Assembly: GCF_029914245.1 (NCBI RefSeq)
Contig: NZ_JARYZI010000009.1
Location: 1 to 64,000, forward strand
Direction of reading: 5' to 3'
Origin: Fusibacter bizertensis
GTDB lineage: Bacteria; Bacillota; Clostridia; Peptostreptococcales; Acidaminobacteraceae
Length of the DNA: 64,000 bases
Positions 1 to 8,464 of the stretch are shown here, piece after piece. The position numbers were made by a program, and so were the translations under genes. The notes beneath the pieces are model-generated. The model worked only from the letters and a program-made list of their open reading frames with translations, was not told the DNA's origin and did no database searches. Every line of letters begins with the position of its first letter. The stretch's first letter is position 1.

Positions 1-87
1 TTTGTCATGCTCACTTTTCAAGAATAAATCTAAATAAAATTCTAGTCTTATTTACTTGACTTCATATAGTTAGTCTATGACTTACAA

Positions 88-108
88 AATCACGTTATTC
101 GAGTGATT
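88..108 (-). terminator. weak hairpin after hchA
   Basis: AATCAC and GTGATT arms flank a 9-base loop about 85 bases past the hchA stop. On the minus strand the hairpin is followed only by TTGT, so this is a weak terminator candidate. I see no gene in the first 190 bases. Confidence 0.25.
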
Positions 109-191
109 ATTCCATACATACCCAATCTGACTGTGGAGTATGCAAAAGCTGAACATGATATTTATCTAGATAATCATAGAACTCTAAATCG

Positions 192-1043
192 TTATAAATT
201 ATTCAAAAGTGTAGTTGCAGCAAGTTTACCTAACTCATTTGAAGCCAGTGGACTCGCACCAGTAATTAATCTTCTATCTATACATACCGTTTTATCAGAT
301 TTTGTGTTGACAATTTTCGCTCCTAGTGAAATGAGACGTTCATTTAGCGCGTAAGGCATTTTCCCCGGTAAATAGCCAATCTTCGGTGTCATCCGATCTA
401 CCGAATCTGGAAACACAGCCATTTGATATCCATCGAAAATAAATTTTTGATGATTCAATGCTGTTGACAAAAAAGCTCCTGGTCCATGACAGAGACTTAT
501 AATATACAAGTCATTTTTAAATGCCCAGTTTAAAACCTTAGCAACATTCTTGTCTTCTGGGAGGCCTAATAAAGCGCCATGTCCGCCTGGTATAAATACA
601 GCTGCATACGATTCAGTTTTATTTAACAACTGATTCACTTCAGCCTCTAAACTAATAGGTTTCATAAAGCTATTATTATATTCCTCGAAAATAGATTGAA
701 CATATTTATCATTTTGGGGGAAAGCCCACATTTCAAAAACCACTGGTTTTCCAGTCGGTGTGGCTATTTCGAATTCAAATCCTGCATTTTTAAGATGAAG
801 CATCGGTAATAAGGTTTCAACAGGATGATTCCCAGTAGAAAAAAAAGTGCCATTTGCCATGCCCATATTTTTATCTTCTGTTAAAATTATCAATATTTTT
901 GACTTTTCTCCTTGATACTTTTGATAAGCAATATTTTCAAAATCGGTTTTATTGGCAGTAGCCAACTTTAAAGACATCTTTGAAGGACTATATGACCCAT
1001 CCGATTCAAGTGTTGAATTAAATCCAAATATTTTCTTTAACAT
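192..1043 (-). CDS. hchA: HchA/Hsp31-type protein deglycase / glyoxalase III
   Basis: A 283-residue protein of the DJ-1/PfpI superfamily with the same length as E. coli HchA. The family converts methylglyoxal to lactate without glutathione and repairs early glycation adducts on proteins in the cytoplasm. The nucleophile elbow is visible as SLCHGPGAF around residue 185, giving the Cys-His pair, with PGGHGALLGLP some 30 residues before it. The start follows an AGGAGG ribosome site. It lies 20 bases downstream of the glycosylasparaginase gene, so the two are probably cotranscribed. Family assignment is strong; the balance of deglycase and glyoxalase activity cannot be read from sequence. Confidence 0.9.
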   Translation of the reverse strand: MLKKIFGFNSTLESDGSYSPSKMSLKLATANKTDFENIAYQKYQGEKSKILIILTEDKNMGMANGTFFSTGNHPVETLLPMLHLKNAGFEFEIATPTGKPVVFEMWAFPQNDKYVQSIFEEYNNSFMKPISLEAEVNQLLNKTESYAAVFIPGGHGALLGLPEDKNVAKVLNWAFKNDLYIISLCHGPGAFLSTALNHQKFIFDGYQMAVFPDSVDRMTPKIGYLPGKMPYALNERLISLGAKIVNTKSDKTVCIDRRLITGASPLASNELGKLAATTLLNNL

Positions 1044-1063
1044 GTTAACCTCCTATAGTATGT

Positions 1064-1972
1064 TTATAAGTTTGCTATAGTATATGTTGTCTTTTTTCCA
1101 TCCTCATTGTTTGAAATATAAATTTTGGGTTCATGTTGGTCAGATGCCACTACAAATGGAAATTCCACATTTGTACCAACGCCCCACTCCCCTTGGTTAT
1201 TAATGCATACCAGCGAAATCGCTCCAACTACACCATTTTTCCGCTTTAGCTTTTCAGAAAAATCATTCACTGCTTTGTCGGCAGCGTTTTGTGGCGTATA
1301 TCCCTCTTCCATCAGTCTAACGACTTCGTATGATAAACATCCTTTCATTATATCTTCACCAAGTCCAGTTGCAGTTGCGCCTCCGATTTCACTATCGACA
1401 AAATAGCCAGAACCTGGAAGTGCCGAATCACCTATTCTACCAGGTTTCTTCATAAATAAACCACTTGTAGAAGTCGCCGCAACCATCGATTTATTATGAT
1501 CTATAACAACCATCCCTACTGTATCATGACCGTCATAAGGACTAAGATTTTTCTCATGAATCTCTTTCATTCTTTCTTTCCATGCCTTATTTGAAAGCTG
1601 AGTTAGCATATTTTTTCTCTCAAATCCCTGTGTATGGGCATACGCCTCAGCACCTGAACCGACTAAGAATATATTAAATCGATCTTCACTTAATTTTTTA
1701 GCTATTGATACTGGATTTGCATAGTCTTTTATACTTGCTACGGCACCTAACCCCAACGTATCACCATTCATATAGGCTGCATCTAGTTCTACAGTTCCTA
1801 CATTGTTAGGGAGTCCACCATACCCCACAGAAGTATACAAAGGATTATCTTCAACGCATTTAATTGCAGTTTCAATGGCCTCTGATGCACTGCCATTATC
1901 TCTTAATATTTTAGTAGCTTCGCTGACACCTTCAAACGCCATACGCCAAGTTGCTATGATTGTAAAGCTCAT
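1064..1972 (-). CDS. N4-(beta-N-acetylglucosaminyl)-L-asparaginase (Ntn hydrolase)
   Basis: About 302 residues, matching the glycosylasparaginase/isoaspartyl peptidase family of N-terminal nucleophile hydrolases. These are made as inactive precursors and cut themselves to expose a Thr. The GHDTVGMVVID stretch gives the His-Asp-Thr cleavage site; GGATATGLGEDIMKG is the substrate-binding region. I placed the start at 1972 because an AGGAGG site (1981-1986) sits eight bases before it; a longer reading to 2002 would bury that site. There is no signal peptide, so it probably acts in the cytoplasm on glyco-asparagine or isoaspartyl dipeptides. It lies between hipA and hchA on the same strand. Confidence 0.85.
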   Translation of the reverse strand: MSFTIIATWRMAFEGVSEATKILRDNGSASEAIETAIKCVEDNPLYTSVGYGGLPNNVGTVELDAAYMNGDTLGLGAVASIKDYANPVSIAKKLSEDRFNIFLVGSGAEAYAHTQGFERKNMLTQLSNKAWKERMKEIHEKNLSPYDGHDTVGMVVIDHNKSMVAATSTSGLFMKKPGRIGDSALPGSGYFVDSEIGGATATGLGEDIMKGCLSYEVVRLMEEGYTPQNAADKAVNDFSEKLKRKNGVVGAISLVCINNQGEWGVGTNVEFPFVVASDQHEPKIYISNNEDGKKTTYTIANL

Positions 1973-2013
1973 TTTTTGGTCCTCCTTTATAATAAAAAAC
2001 AACAGATTTACAA

Positions 2014-3318
2014 TTATTCATTCAAAAACGAGTCCATCCTATTAATTTCCTTTTCAATCATGTTGATTGTATTTTCTTTGATATTAGCTGAACGCGCAAT
2101 CGTTCGCCACTCTTTAACAGCACTGTTTACTTCTTCGATGATTTTCTTGCATTTATACCTTGTAAGGTCCATATTTTGACCACATGCAATCATATCTTCC
2201 ATCAATATATTTGATTTCTTTCCATTAATCGTCATTTGATGTGCCTGAAGCCATTTATTACCTGAATCACTTGCAAATGTTATATCATAAGCTGGAGATA
2301 ACGACCAAATCCCATTTCTATCCATTAGAAATGAAATATTCTTTACATGATCATCCTGATTGACTGCTAAAACATTAAATACCATTCTTCTGAAAAACTG
2401 TTCTATATCGCTACTTGGTAAACCCAATCTTCTTGCAGTTAAAGCTGCTAATTCATAGCTGCATAGTCCAGGTTCATTATAGTCAATATGCATGAGTGCC
2501 CCTAATGACTGCATATGCAACTTCTTGCCATCCACTCTATCAAATCTCTTTGTCATAAAATGTTTGCGACTGCCTTCTTCAAGCAACTTACACTCACTCA
2601 TCACAATTCCCGCTTCAAGTGCCATTTTATAATACGCATATTCAATCAAAGTGTATTCTACAACATCTTCAAGATTATGATCTCCATTTTTAGTGACGCC
2701 ATCAAACTTAATTAGCCAATAATCGTACCCATCGTCTAGATCAACCTGCCCAGAACGGATATCTCCTGTTTTTATATTGTAGGCGATGACAGCTTTTGCT
2801 CTCGCACCACCTGCTGATGTTCCAAGCTTTAAAAGTTGTTTGAACTCAACTTCATTCTGTGATGATAATAAAATATTTTCTTTCTCAGCTAAAACTGCTG
2901 AAGCAAAATCCACTAATCTTGCAATACTTATTTTATCATCCTGATTTCCTAGTGCGTTAATTGCTGGGACATATTCCAGTGCACCCATTCCACGTTTTCC
3001 TGTATAACATAAACGTTCTATGACATTAAAAGATTCTGGTGTTCTGCCTTCTGATGCAAGCCACTGATCGATCACTGCATTGCCGAACTTGTCCGGCAAT
3101 GAATCTGCAATTAAGCCTGGAACACCTTTAAAGGCTGGTGATACCAATTCAGGAAACTCATATACTCTATTTGATAAAGGCATCTTAATTGGCGATACCT
3201 CGATCCCCATGTTCAGAAAGTTCTTATCATATTCAAATGACACATACTTTTTGCCTTCATCTAAATGAAAGTAGCCTACCGTTGTTCCCCAAAGCAATAC
3301 GGTCGCAGTATTGTTCAT
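2014..3318 (-). CDS. hipA: HipA-family serine/threonine kinase toxin
   Basis: A 434-residue HipA protein. HipA kinases of toxin-antitoxin modules phosphorylate targets such as glutamyl-tRNA synthetase and push cells into dormancy. The N-terminal Couple_hipA domain spans roughly residues 1-110. The kinase-like core has the Gly-rich GTSAGGARAKA loop near 170, WLIKFDG with the ATP-binding Lys near 205, the catalytic loop VNQDDHVKN near 320 and the metal-binding Asp in SPAYDITF. The ATG overlaps the hipB stop codon (ATGA), so translation is coupled. All kinase motifs are present, so the protein looks active. The target is unknown. Confidence 0.9.
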   Translation of the reverse strand: MNNTATVLLWGTTVGYFHLDEGKKYVSFEYDKNFLNMGIEVSPIKMPLSNRVYEFPELVSPAFKGVPGLIADSLPDKFGNAVIDQWLASEGRTPESFNVIERLCYTGKRGMGALEYVPAINALGNQDDKISIARLVDFASAVLAEKENILLSSQNEVEFKQLLKLGTSAGGARAKAVIAYNIKTGDIRSGQVDLDDGYDYWLIKFDGVTKNGDHNLEDVVEYTLIEYAYYKMALEAGIVMSECKLLEEGSRKHFMTKRFDRVDGKKLHMQSLGALMHIDYNEPGLCSYELAALTARRLGLPSSDIEQFFRRMVFNVLAVNQDDHVKNISFLMDRNGIWSLSPAYDITFASDSGNKWLQAHQMTINGKKSNILMEDMIACGQNMDLTRYKCKKIIEEVNSAVKEWRTIARSANIKENTINMIEKEINRMDSFLNE

Positions 3319-3665
3319 AGGTTTTCATCTCCCCATTTAATATCAGTCTTGGTTTGTTTAGATACTTTTGCACTTACGCGTTTTCTTTGTGGTGGAATCG
3401 ATTTATCTTTCAAGTAATTTGAGGGTCTCTTATGAGGATCTGGAACGAGCATGTCAAGATTGGCATCTAAATCAAGTGCTATGAGTACCTTTATAAGGTT
3501 TCCAAACTGTATATCTTCACCATTTTCCATACGCGAAATACTTCGTTTAGCTATGCCAGATTTAAGTGCTAACTCCTCTTGTGACAAAGGAAAATCTATT
3601 CGATATGCTTTGAGTCTAGCACCAATTTCAGTTAATGCGCTATGAGAAGTTAAATATTTACCCAT
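3315..3665 (-). CDS. hipB: HipB-like HTH antitoxin
   Basis: A 116-residue protein with an HTH_3/Xre domain (about residues 12-70, LSQEELALKSGIAKRSISRMENG), the usual HipB fold. It should bind and neutralise the HipA kinase and repress the operon. A basic tail of about 40 residues follows the HTH, longer than in E. coli HipB. AGAGGTGAT precedes the ATG. The stop codon overlaps the hipA start, so this is the first gene of a two-gene module and may read on into the glycosylasparaginase and hchA genes, since I see no terminator between them. Confidence 0.85.
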   Translation of the reverse strand: MGKYLTSHSALTEIGARLKAYRIDFPLSQEELALKSGIAKRSISRMENGEDIQFGNLIKVLIALDLDANLDMLVPDPHKRPSNYLKDKSIPPQRKRVSAKVSKQTKTDIKWGDENL

Positions 3666-3714
3666 AATATCACCTCTTTCTTTTTTCAGTTAACTTTACT
3701 ATAACTATATTTAC

Positions 3715-3743
3715 ATTATATTCTCACTTGAATTAAATAGCAA
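3715..3743 (-). promoter_or_regulatory. promoter of hipBA
   Basis: On the minus strand TTGCTA (3738-3743) and TATAAT (3715-3720) are 17 bases apart, about 50 bases upstream of the hipB ATG. This is close to a sigma-A consensus. No clear HipB-type TATCC-N8-GGATA operator is visible. Confidence 0.6.
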
Positions 3744-4139
3744 TATTTTACACCATAAGAATTAAAAAGCGATTTAACAAGTCACATTTGGCTCTTAACA
3801 CCAATTCATTCGGATTGATTATATGTTGAAATCGACATTAAAATAGACTATATAAGATTGGTTGGATCTTATATAGTCCATTTTGGAAAACATACCACCA
3901 TGCAGTAATTATTGCAAAGTTTTTTTATTTTCTGGGGAAATAGTAAGATAATATAATTACGTTGATACTAATTACCCCCATCCTGCGTACTCATTCAAAC
4001 TTCAAAATGCATTCCATAGGCTTTAACCTAAGATTTCTTTCCTTGAATAATTAACAAGGGGCGCTTTCTTGTTTCTTAACATGGAATACCCTGAAGTGTA
4101 CAATAATTGGATCAGTGTATATTTAGATCAATGAGAGCA
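3744..4139. other. non-coding stretch with one hairpin
   Basis: I see no intact gene here. A perfect 11-bp inverted repeat (ACTATATAAGA ... TCTTATATAGT, extended on both sides) lies at 3841-3884. It has no clean T-run on either strand. The remainder up to the transposase relic is AT-rich and stop-rich on both strands. Confidence 0.5.
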
Positions 4140-4340
4140 TTGTATCCTTTATTGACATGAATCTGAGACAATTTAAAGTACTACCTAATTCGTTACTTAT
4201 TAGATAGTCCTATTAGAATCTCACATTCCTACAAACCAAACCTCAATCCCACTCTTAACCAAACTCTCTATCTTCGATCGTTTATTCCTAAAATATAGTC
4301 TGTCGACATCAAAGTACAAAACCACTTAGGTGTAAAGTTC
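4140..4340 (-). pseudogene. decayed IS4-family-like transposase fragment
   Basis: Reading the minus strand in three frames gives PKWFCTLMSTD, then a broken stretch with EWD, then GIEVWFVGM. This is the order expected near the C-terminus of IS4-type DDE transposases (a W..L.STD strand, then the Y..RW.IE.FFK motif). A further stretch, NELGSTL followed by IKDTMLSLI, resembles the next helices. Stops and at least two frameshifts interrupt it and no start or inverted repeats are visible. I judge it a transposon relic, but the match is from memory of the family. Confidence 0.45.
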
Positions 4341-4348
4341 TTAGAATA

Positions 4349-5305
4349 CTAAACTTTCATATTCAAAACAACTGCTCCTGATTTTCTATTACCTTCCACA
4401 TAGTGATGGGCTTTTACAACTTCATCATACTTATAAACTGCATCAATTAAAGGATTGTACACTCCTATTTTGACTAATTCTATGATATGCTCTAAATCTG
4501 ATGATTTTGATTTAGTCACATCAAACATAAATTTCTTACCATTTTCTTTATTAAAAAACTGTCTAATGATGACCCCAATTCTAACAACAGTTGTAATATA
4601 ATTCCCGTTTATTGCCAAACAAGATTTTATAACCGACAAACTTTCCTTTCCTACCGTATCTAATATAATGTCAAACTGCATTTTATAATCTGAAAGGTTC
4701 TCAAGGGTATAGTCAATCGTCCTGTCAGCACCAATTCCGATTACAAATTCAACACTTTGGGAATGACATACCCCAGTTACATGAGCGCCAATACTCTTCG
4801 CATACTGTACTGCATATGAGCCGACCGAACCCGCTGCTCCTATTACCAAAACTCTTTTTTTTCTTGCAATTCCAGCTTTAGTTAAAAAATACTTTGCTGA
4901 TAAGGAACCAAAAATTAAAGATGCCGCTTCTTCATGAGTCAAACCCAATGGCTTTTTAACAACGACTGAATTTTCTTCTATAGCAATATACTCTGCATAT
5001 GTGCCTGATTTAATGCCTAGCGAACCCAATATTTCATCTCCAACTTTATACTTTGATATGTTTGCTCCAACTTGTACTACTTTACCAGAATAAGCTGTTC
5101 CCAGTATTTTCTGTCTGGGTACTATTGGACCTGCAAAAATTCTGGCTAACAGAGGGGTTCCACTTCTTAAATGACAATCACCAGAATTCACAGTAGTGGC
5201 ATATACTTCTACTAATAGTTGGTGATCATTAAAATTCAAATTATCTACTTCTTCAACTTTCAAAACTCTTGGTGCTCCAAATTTATGATATCTAATCGCT
5301 TTCAT
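4349..5305 (-). CDS. zinc-independent MDR oxidoreductase (quinone-oxidoreductase-like)
   Basis: A 318-residue medium-chain dehydrogenase/reductase. Residues 1-120 form the GroES-like domain (TVNSGDCHLRSG, LGTAYSGKVVQVG). The Rossmann fold follows with VIGAAGSVGSYAVQYAK, whose Ala/Gly pattern favours NADPH. The catalytic and structural zinc Cys/His sets are absent, so it belongs to the quinone-oxidoreductase/enoyl-reductase type. GGAGG precedes the ATG. The gene sits behind the terminator of the Crp/Fnr gene and has its own promoter with an FNR-type box, so it is probably the regulator's target. The substrate is unknown. Confidence 0.85.
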   Translation of the reverse strand: MKAIRYHKFGAPRVLKVEEVDNLNFNDHQLLVEVYATTVNSGDCHLRSGTPLLARIFAGPIVPRQKILGTAYSGKVVQVGANISKYKVGDEILGSLGIKSGTYAEYIAIEENSVVVKKPLGLTHEEAASLIFGSLSAKYFLTKAGIARKKRVLVIGAAGSVGSYAVQYAKSIGAHVTGVCHSQSVEFVIGIGADRTIDYTLENLSDYKMQFDIILDTVGKESLSVIKSCLAINGNYITTVVRIGVIIRQFFNKENGKKFMFDVTKSKSSDLEHIIELVKIGVYNPLIDAVYKYDEVVKAHHYVEGNRKSGAVVLNMKV

Positions 5306-5331
5306 AACGGCCTCCTTGTCTTCCTAATATA

Positions 5332-5373
5332 ATTATATGCTCACAAAAAAAAGATTCATTGACTTAAGTCAAT
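5332..5373 (-). promoter_or_regulatory. promoter with Crp/Fnr-type box at -41.5 upstream of the MDR gene
   Basis: On the minus strand TATAAT (5332-5337) is a perfect -10 box with no good -35 box. The palindrome TTGACTTAAGTCAA (5360-5373) has the FNR half-site form TTGAC-N4-GTCAA. With +1 placed at 5325, seven bases below the -10 box, the palindrome centre is exactly at -41.5, the class II activation position. The adjacent Crp/Fnr protein has an FNR-like recognition helix (ESFSR). Confidence 0.55.
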
Positions 5374-5380
5374 GAATCTA
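5344..5380 (-). terminator. intrinsic terminator of the Crp/Fnr gene, embedded in its last codons
   Basis: A perfect 28-base palindrome (5353-5380) followed on the minus strand by nine T residues. It contains the last four codons and the TAA of the Crp/Fnr gene, the stop lying at the centre of the palindrome. Translating ribosomes could therefore affect folding. Confidence 0.75.
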
Positions 5381-5984
5381 ACCTCTTTTTTATCCTAGAA
5401 AATGATTCGGGGGTAACACCTAAGTAACTAGCAAGTTGATGCTGAGGTACTCTTTTAATCAGACTGGGTCTGTTTTGTAATAGTTCTTTTACTCTATCTT
5501 CTGGCGAAAGCGCTGCAAAGGAATAAATATTTTCATTGATTTCACCTAATCTTTCGCCTAACATTACTGTAGTCATATCCTTTAAGTCAGGATATGCTAA
5601 AAACATATCACTCTTAAGTTGCGTTTTACTATAAATAAGTATACAATCTTCTGAACAAATTATACTATACTTAGAAACTTTATCTTTAGCAGTTTCGTTA
5701 AATACATTTACCCATTGACCTTCTTCGTAAAATTCACTTGTTACATCATCACCTTTTTCATTTATCCTATATTGTCGCAAACAACCACTAATTACAAATA
5801 TGCAGTGATTAGACGGCTCACCTTGGTATAAAATCATAGATCCTTTTTTAAACCGCTTAACAGGTAATTTGCTTACAATTTCACTGATTTCTTCATCTGT
5901 AGATTGAATATAGGATTTTAGTACTTTTTTCAAATATGCGTCCGCTGATTGATCTCTGATAGTAAACACCTCCCAAGCTATCAC
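5364..5984 (-). CDS. Crp/Fnr-family transcription regulator
   Basis: About 206 residues: a cyclic-nucleotide-binding-type beta barrel (residues 30-125, with KGSMILYQGEPSNHCIFVISG) and a C-terminal winged helix with LGVTPESFSRIKKRL. The recognition helix carries E-x-x-S-R, the FNR arrangement that reads TTGAT-like half-sites. There is no N-terminal cluster of Cys, so it is not an iron-sulfur Fnr. I prefer GTG at 5984, five bases after AAAAGGAG; a TTG three bases earlier is possible. It follows the endoglucanase gene by about 30 bases. Its likely target is the MDR gene immediately downstream. Confidence 0.8.
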   Translation of the reverse strand: MIAWEVFTIRDQSADAYLKKVLKSYIQSTDEEISEIVSKLPVKRFKKGSMILYQGEPSNHCIFVISGCLRQYRINEKGDDVTSEFYEEGQWVNVFNETAKDKVSKYSIICSEDCILIYSKTQLKSDMFLAYPDLKDMTTVMLGERLGEINENIYSFAALSPEDRVKELLQNRPSLIKRVPQHQLASYLGVTPESFSRIKKRLDSLT

Positions 5985-6017
5985 CAATACTCCTTTTAAA
6001 TAGTTACGCTACATCCT

Positions 6018-7100
6018 CTATTTTCCTCCAATCCATTTTACGAACCACAGTCCCCATGGCGTTAAATCCGAGTCATTCCATCCCGAAACAGTTTTAATAT
6101 CCGATTTGATCAAAGCGGACGTCTCTTCTTTATTTGATAAGTTCCATGCAACATATCCAATTCCATGTGCGTCTAAAAACTCTAACCAAATCGCACCCTG
6201 TTCATAGTCGATTTCTCCACTGCCCGAAGCATCGCTGATACCAAACTCACTTACGATAATTGGAAGCCCCAATTTCAATGCTTCGGAAAGTTTTTCTCTC
6301 AAGCCTTCTTTATGAGTTGCCGCATAAAAATGCAGTGCATATAAAATGTTTTCTTGATTCTCAATGGGATCATTTGCAACTAAATCCACATCTTGTGACC
6401 ACGTAGGTGTCCCCACTATGATGAGCGCATTTTCATCATTTTGACGGATGACATTAATAATCGACTCTGCATAAGGTTTAATATCTCTTGACCATGTGAC
6501 ATCGCCATTTGGTTCATTGCAGATTTCATAAAGCACATTTGGATTGTCTTTATACTTCTTTGACATTGCCTCAAAAAACTTAATGGCTCTATCTTTTGAA
6601 AGATTTGGGTTGCCATCAGATAGTATGTGCCAGTCGATGATCACATATAAATCGAGTTCAGTCGCATATGCCACACCCTTCTCAACAAGTGCATGAAGTT
6701 GCTCATCATAGCCTGCATTAGGATCGGAGTACATAGCAAGCCTAACGACATTAATATGCCAATCATCTTTCATTGTTTTAAACGTATCTTGCGAAACATA
6801 TTCAGGGAACCATTGAATACCATGTGTACTCACGCCCCTAAGTTGAATCGGTGTACCTGACTGATCGACGATTTGTAGCCCATCTAGTTTAAGCCTTCCA
6901 TGTTTTAAAACAGGATTATTGCCCTCTGAAAACGTTTCAGATGTTAAAGTTTCAGTTGTAGTCGTTTCAATTTCTATATTTGTTGATGTTGTCACGTCTT
7001 CCGTGGACATTATGTCAGCTCGTTTACAGCCGGCATTTACAAGCATCAATAACATCAATAACACTATAAAACCATTACGTTTTAACTTTACTCGAATCAC
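6018..7100 (-). CDS. GH5 endoglucanase, lipoprotein
   Basis: About 360 residues. The N-terminus has a signal sequence ending in the lipobox LVNAGC, so the enzyme should be anchored outside the cell membrane. A Thr/Glu-rich linker (residues 30-60) follows, then a glycoside hydrolase family 5 barrel: LRGVSTHGIQWFPEYV, VRLAMY, the acid/base Glu in YEICNEPNG and the nucleophile Glu in IVSEFG. Such enzymes cut beta-1,4-glucans. GTG at 7100 is preceded by AGGTG at good spacing; a GTG nine bases earlier is the alternative. It lies between the VanZ-RDD and Crp/Fnr genes on the same strand. Confidence 0.88.
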   Translation of the reverse strand: MIRVKLKRNGFIVLLMLLMLVNAGCKRADIMSTEDVTTSTNIEIETTTTETLTSETFSEGNNPVLKHGRLKLDGLQIVDQSGTPIQLRGVSTHGIQWFPEYVSQDTFKTMKDDWHINVVRLAMYSDPNAGYDEQLHALVEKGVAYATELDLYVIIDWHILSDGNPNLSKDRAIKFFEAMSKKYKDNPNVLYEICNEPNGDVTWSRDIKPYAESIINVIRQNDENALIIVGTPTWSQDVDLVANDPIENQENILYALHFYAATHKEGLREKLSEALKLGLPIIVSEFGISDASGSGEIDYEQGAIWLEFLDAHGIGYVAWNLSNKEETSALIKSDIKTVSGWNDSDLTPWGLWFVKWIGGK

Positions 7101-7135
7101 AAAATTCACCTACTTTCATCAAAAATACACTATGA

Positions 7136-8230
7136 TTACTTAGACACAGCTAATTGTGTATGACTCATTTTTTCATAAAAAAACCGATCTTTCTTCATAC
7201 TGTTGAGTATAAGATGAACCAAAAACATGATGTCAATAACTGCTAAAATAGCCACTGCAAAAACAGTCATCCAAATACTATATGGATCTTGCAATGCAAC
7301 CAAAATATCAATTGCTTTTCCAAGCACTCGTATAAGTCCAAAAAAACCAAAATATAAAAGACCATACCTGATAAAGGCCTCTTTAAAGGTAAGTTTTTCA
7401 CCAGCACCTTTTACTTTAGTTGAAGTGAGCCATTTGCCCAGTGTTCTCCCATTTGTTGCTGTAACAATAAGTATAAAATACGTAAAATACACTGCAGCTT
7501 CTATTAGTAGGTTATCATAAAGACGTGCAAATAAACCTAATGCAAACCAATCAATTCCAAGTGCAAGTGTCCGCCTAAATAAAGACACCCGCATTGCTTC
7601 TAAATTCACATCATTATCAAGTGTTGAGGGCTTTGGTAAAAAAAACGTGAAGAATGGTGCGAATATATAGCCAAACGCGCCTCCCATTGTATTTAAAAAT
7701 AAATCGTCCACATCAAACAAACGATAAGGCGCATTATACATTCCATATAAACCTGTAAGCTGTGTGACTTCGAAAAAAAGTGAAAGTAAGAGGGTCAATA
7801 TAATGGTCTTCTTAAAACTATATTTGAAATAATAACGTAAAAAAATACCAAATGGCATTAACATCAAAATGTTAAACGCCGCCTGTAGAAAAGTCCTTTC
7901 TGTCAAAAGGTTTTGATACGTCTCAGGTACGCGGACATCAAAATTAGCTTCACGCATCAAATCTGCTACAAAAGTAAACGGTACCAAATTATAATACGGT
8001 GCGTCTTTTATCATCGTACTTTTTATGTCTCTAGAAGCCGGAAGTGGTAAAATTACGAGATAAAAAGCAACGATTAAAAAAAGTAAAAAAGAAAACAAAA
8101 TAAAAATTCTAAACTTATTGATGTAACCATACTTTTTATACTGAAATATTGCAAAAGGCAACGTAAAAACAAAAGCGAACAGTGGAAATGTTAGAATTGC
8201 GATTTTGATGGGAAATAAGTAAGTATCCAT
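7136..8230 (-). CDS. VanZ-RDD fusion membrane protein
   Basis: A 364-residue multi-pass membrane protein. Residues 1-200 match VanZ-like proteins: several transmembrane segments, the NLVPF motif, NILMLMPFGIFL and the DVDDLFLNTMGGAFGY signature. Residues 210-340 form an RDD domain with RTLALGIDWFALGLF and NGRTLGKW. VanZ proteins are linked to teicoplanin resistance and cell-envelope homeostasis; RDD domains are found in some ion transporters. The function of the fusion is not known. AGGAGA precedes the ATG. It is followed 35 bases on by the endoglucanase gene. Confidence 0.85.
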   Translation of the reverse strand: MDTYLFPIKIAILTFPLFAFVFTLPFAIFQYKKYGYINKFRIFILFSFLLFLIVAFYLVILPLPASRDIKSTMIKDAPYYNLVPFTFVADLMREANFDVRVPETYQNLLTERTFLQAAFNILMLMPFGIFLRYYFKYSFKKTIILTLLLSLFFEVTQLTGLYGMYNAPYRLFDVDDLFLNTMGGAFGYIFAPFFTFFLPKPSTLDNDVNLEAMRVSLFRRTLALGIDWFALGLFARLYDNLLIEAAVYFTYFILIVTATNGRTLGKWLTSTKVKGAGEKLTFKEAFIRYGLLYFGFFGLIRVLGKAIDILVALQDPYSIWMTVFAVAILAVIDIMFLVHLILNSMKKDRFFYEKMSHTQLAVSK

Positions 8231-8464
8231 GATGTCTCCTAATTAAATATTGAGTGACTTTTCAATACTTAAGTATACCTTTTTTGTGTTTATCATAACA
8301 CACTTTTATTTAGGTTGAGATTCAACACAATGATTATATATAGTTTATGTAAAAGAAAGCACTTTTTTCAAATTTTGATAGGCAATCTGAAAGATAATGT
8401 CGAGAACATCTTGCCTTAAAAAATTTAAAATGAGTGCTTTAGTATAATGATTATCAATTACTGC

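Noticed and set aside
103-354. Open plus-strand frame of 83 codons at the left edge
   Set aside because: It runs antisense into hchA, has no ribosome site and resembles no protein; it is a shadow.
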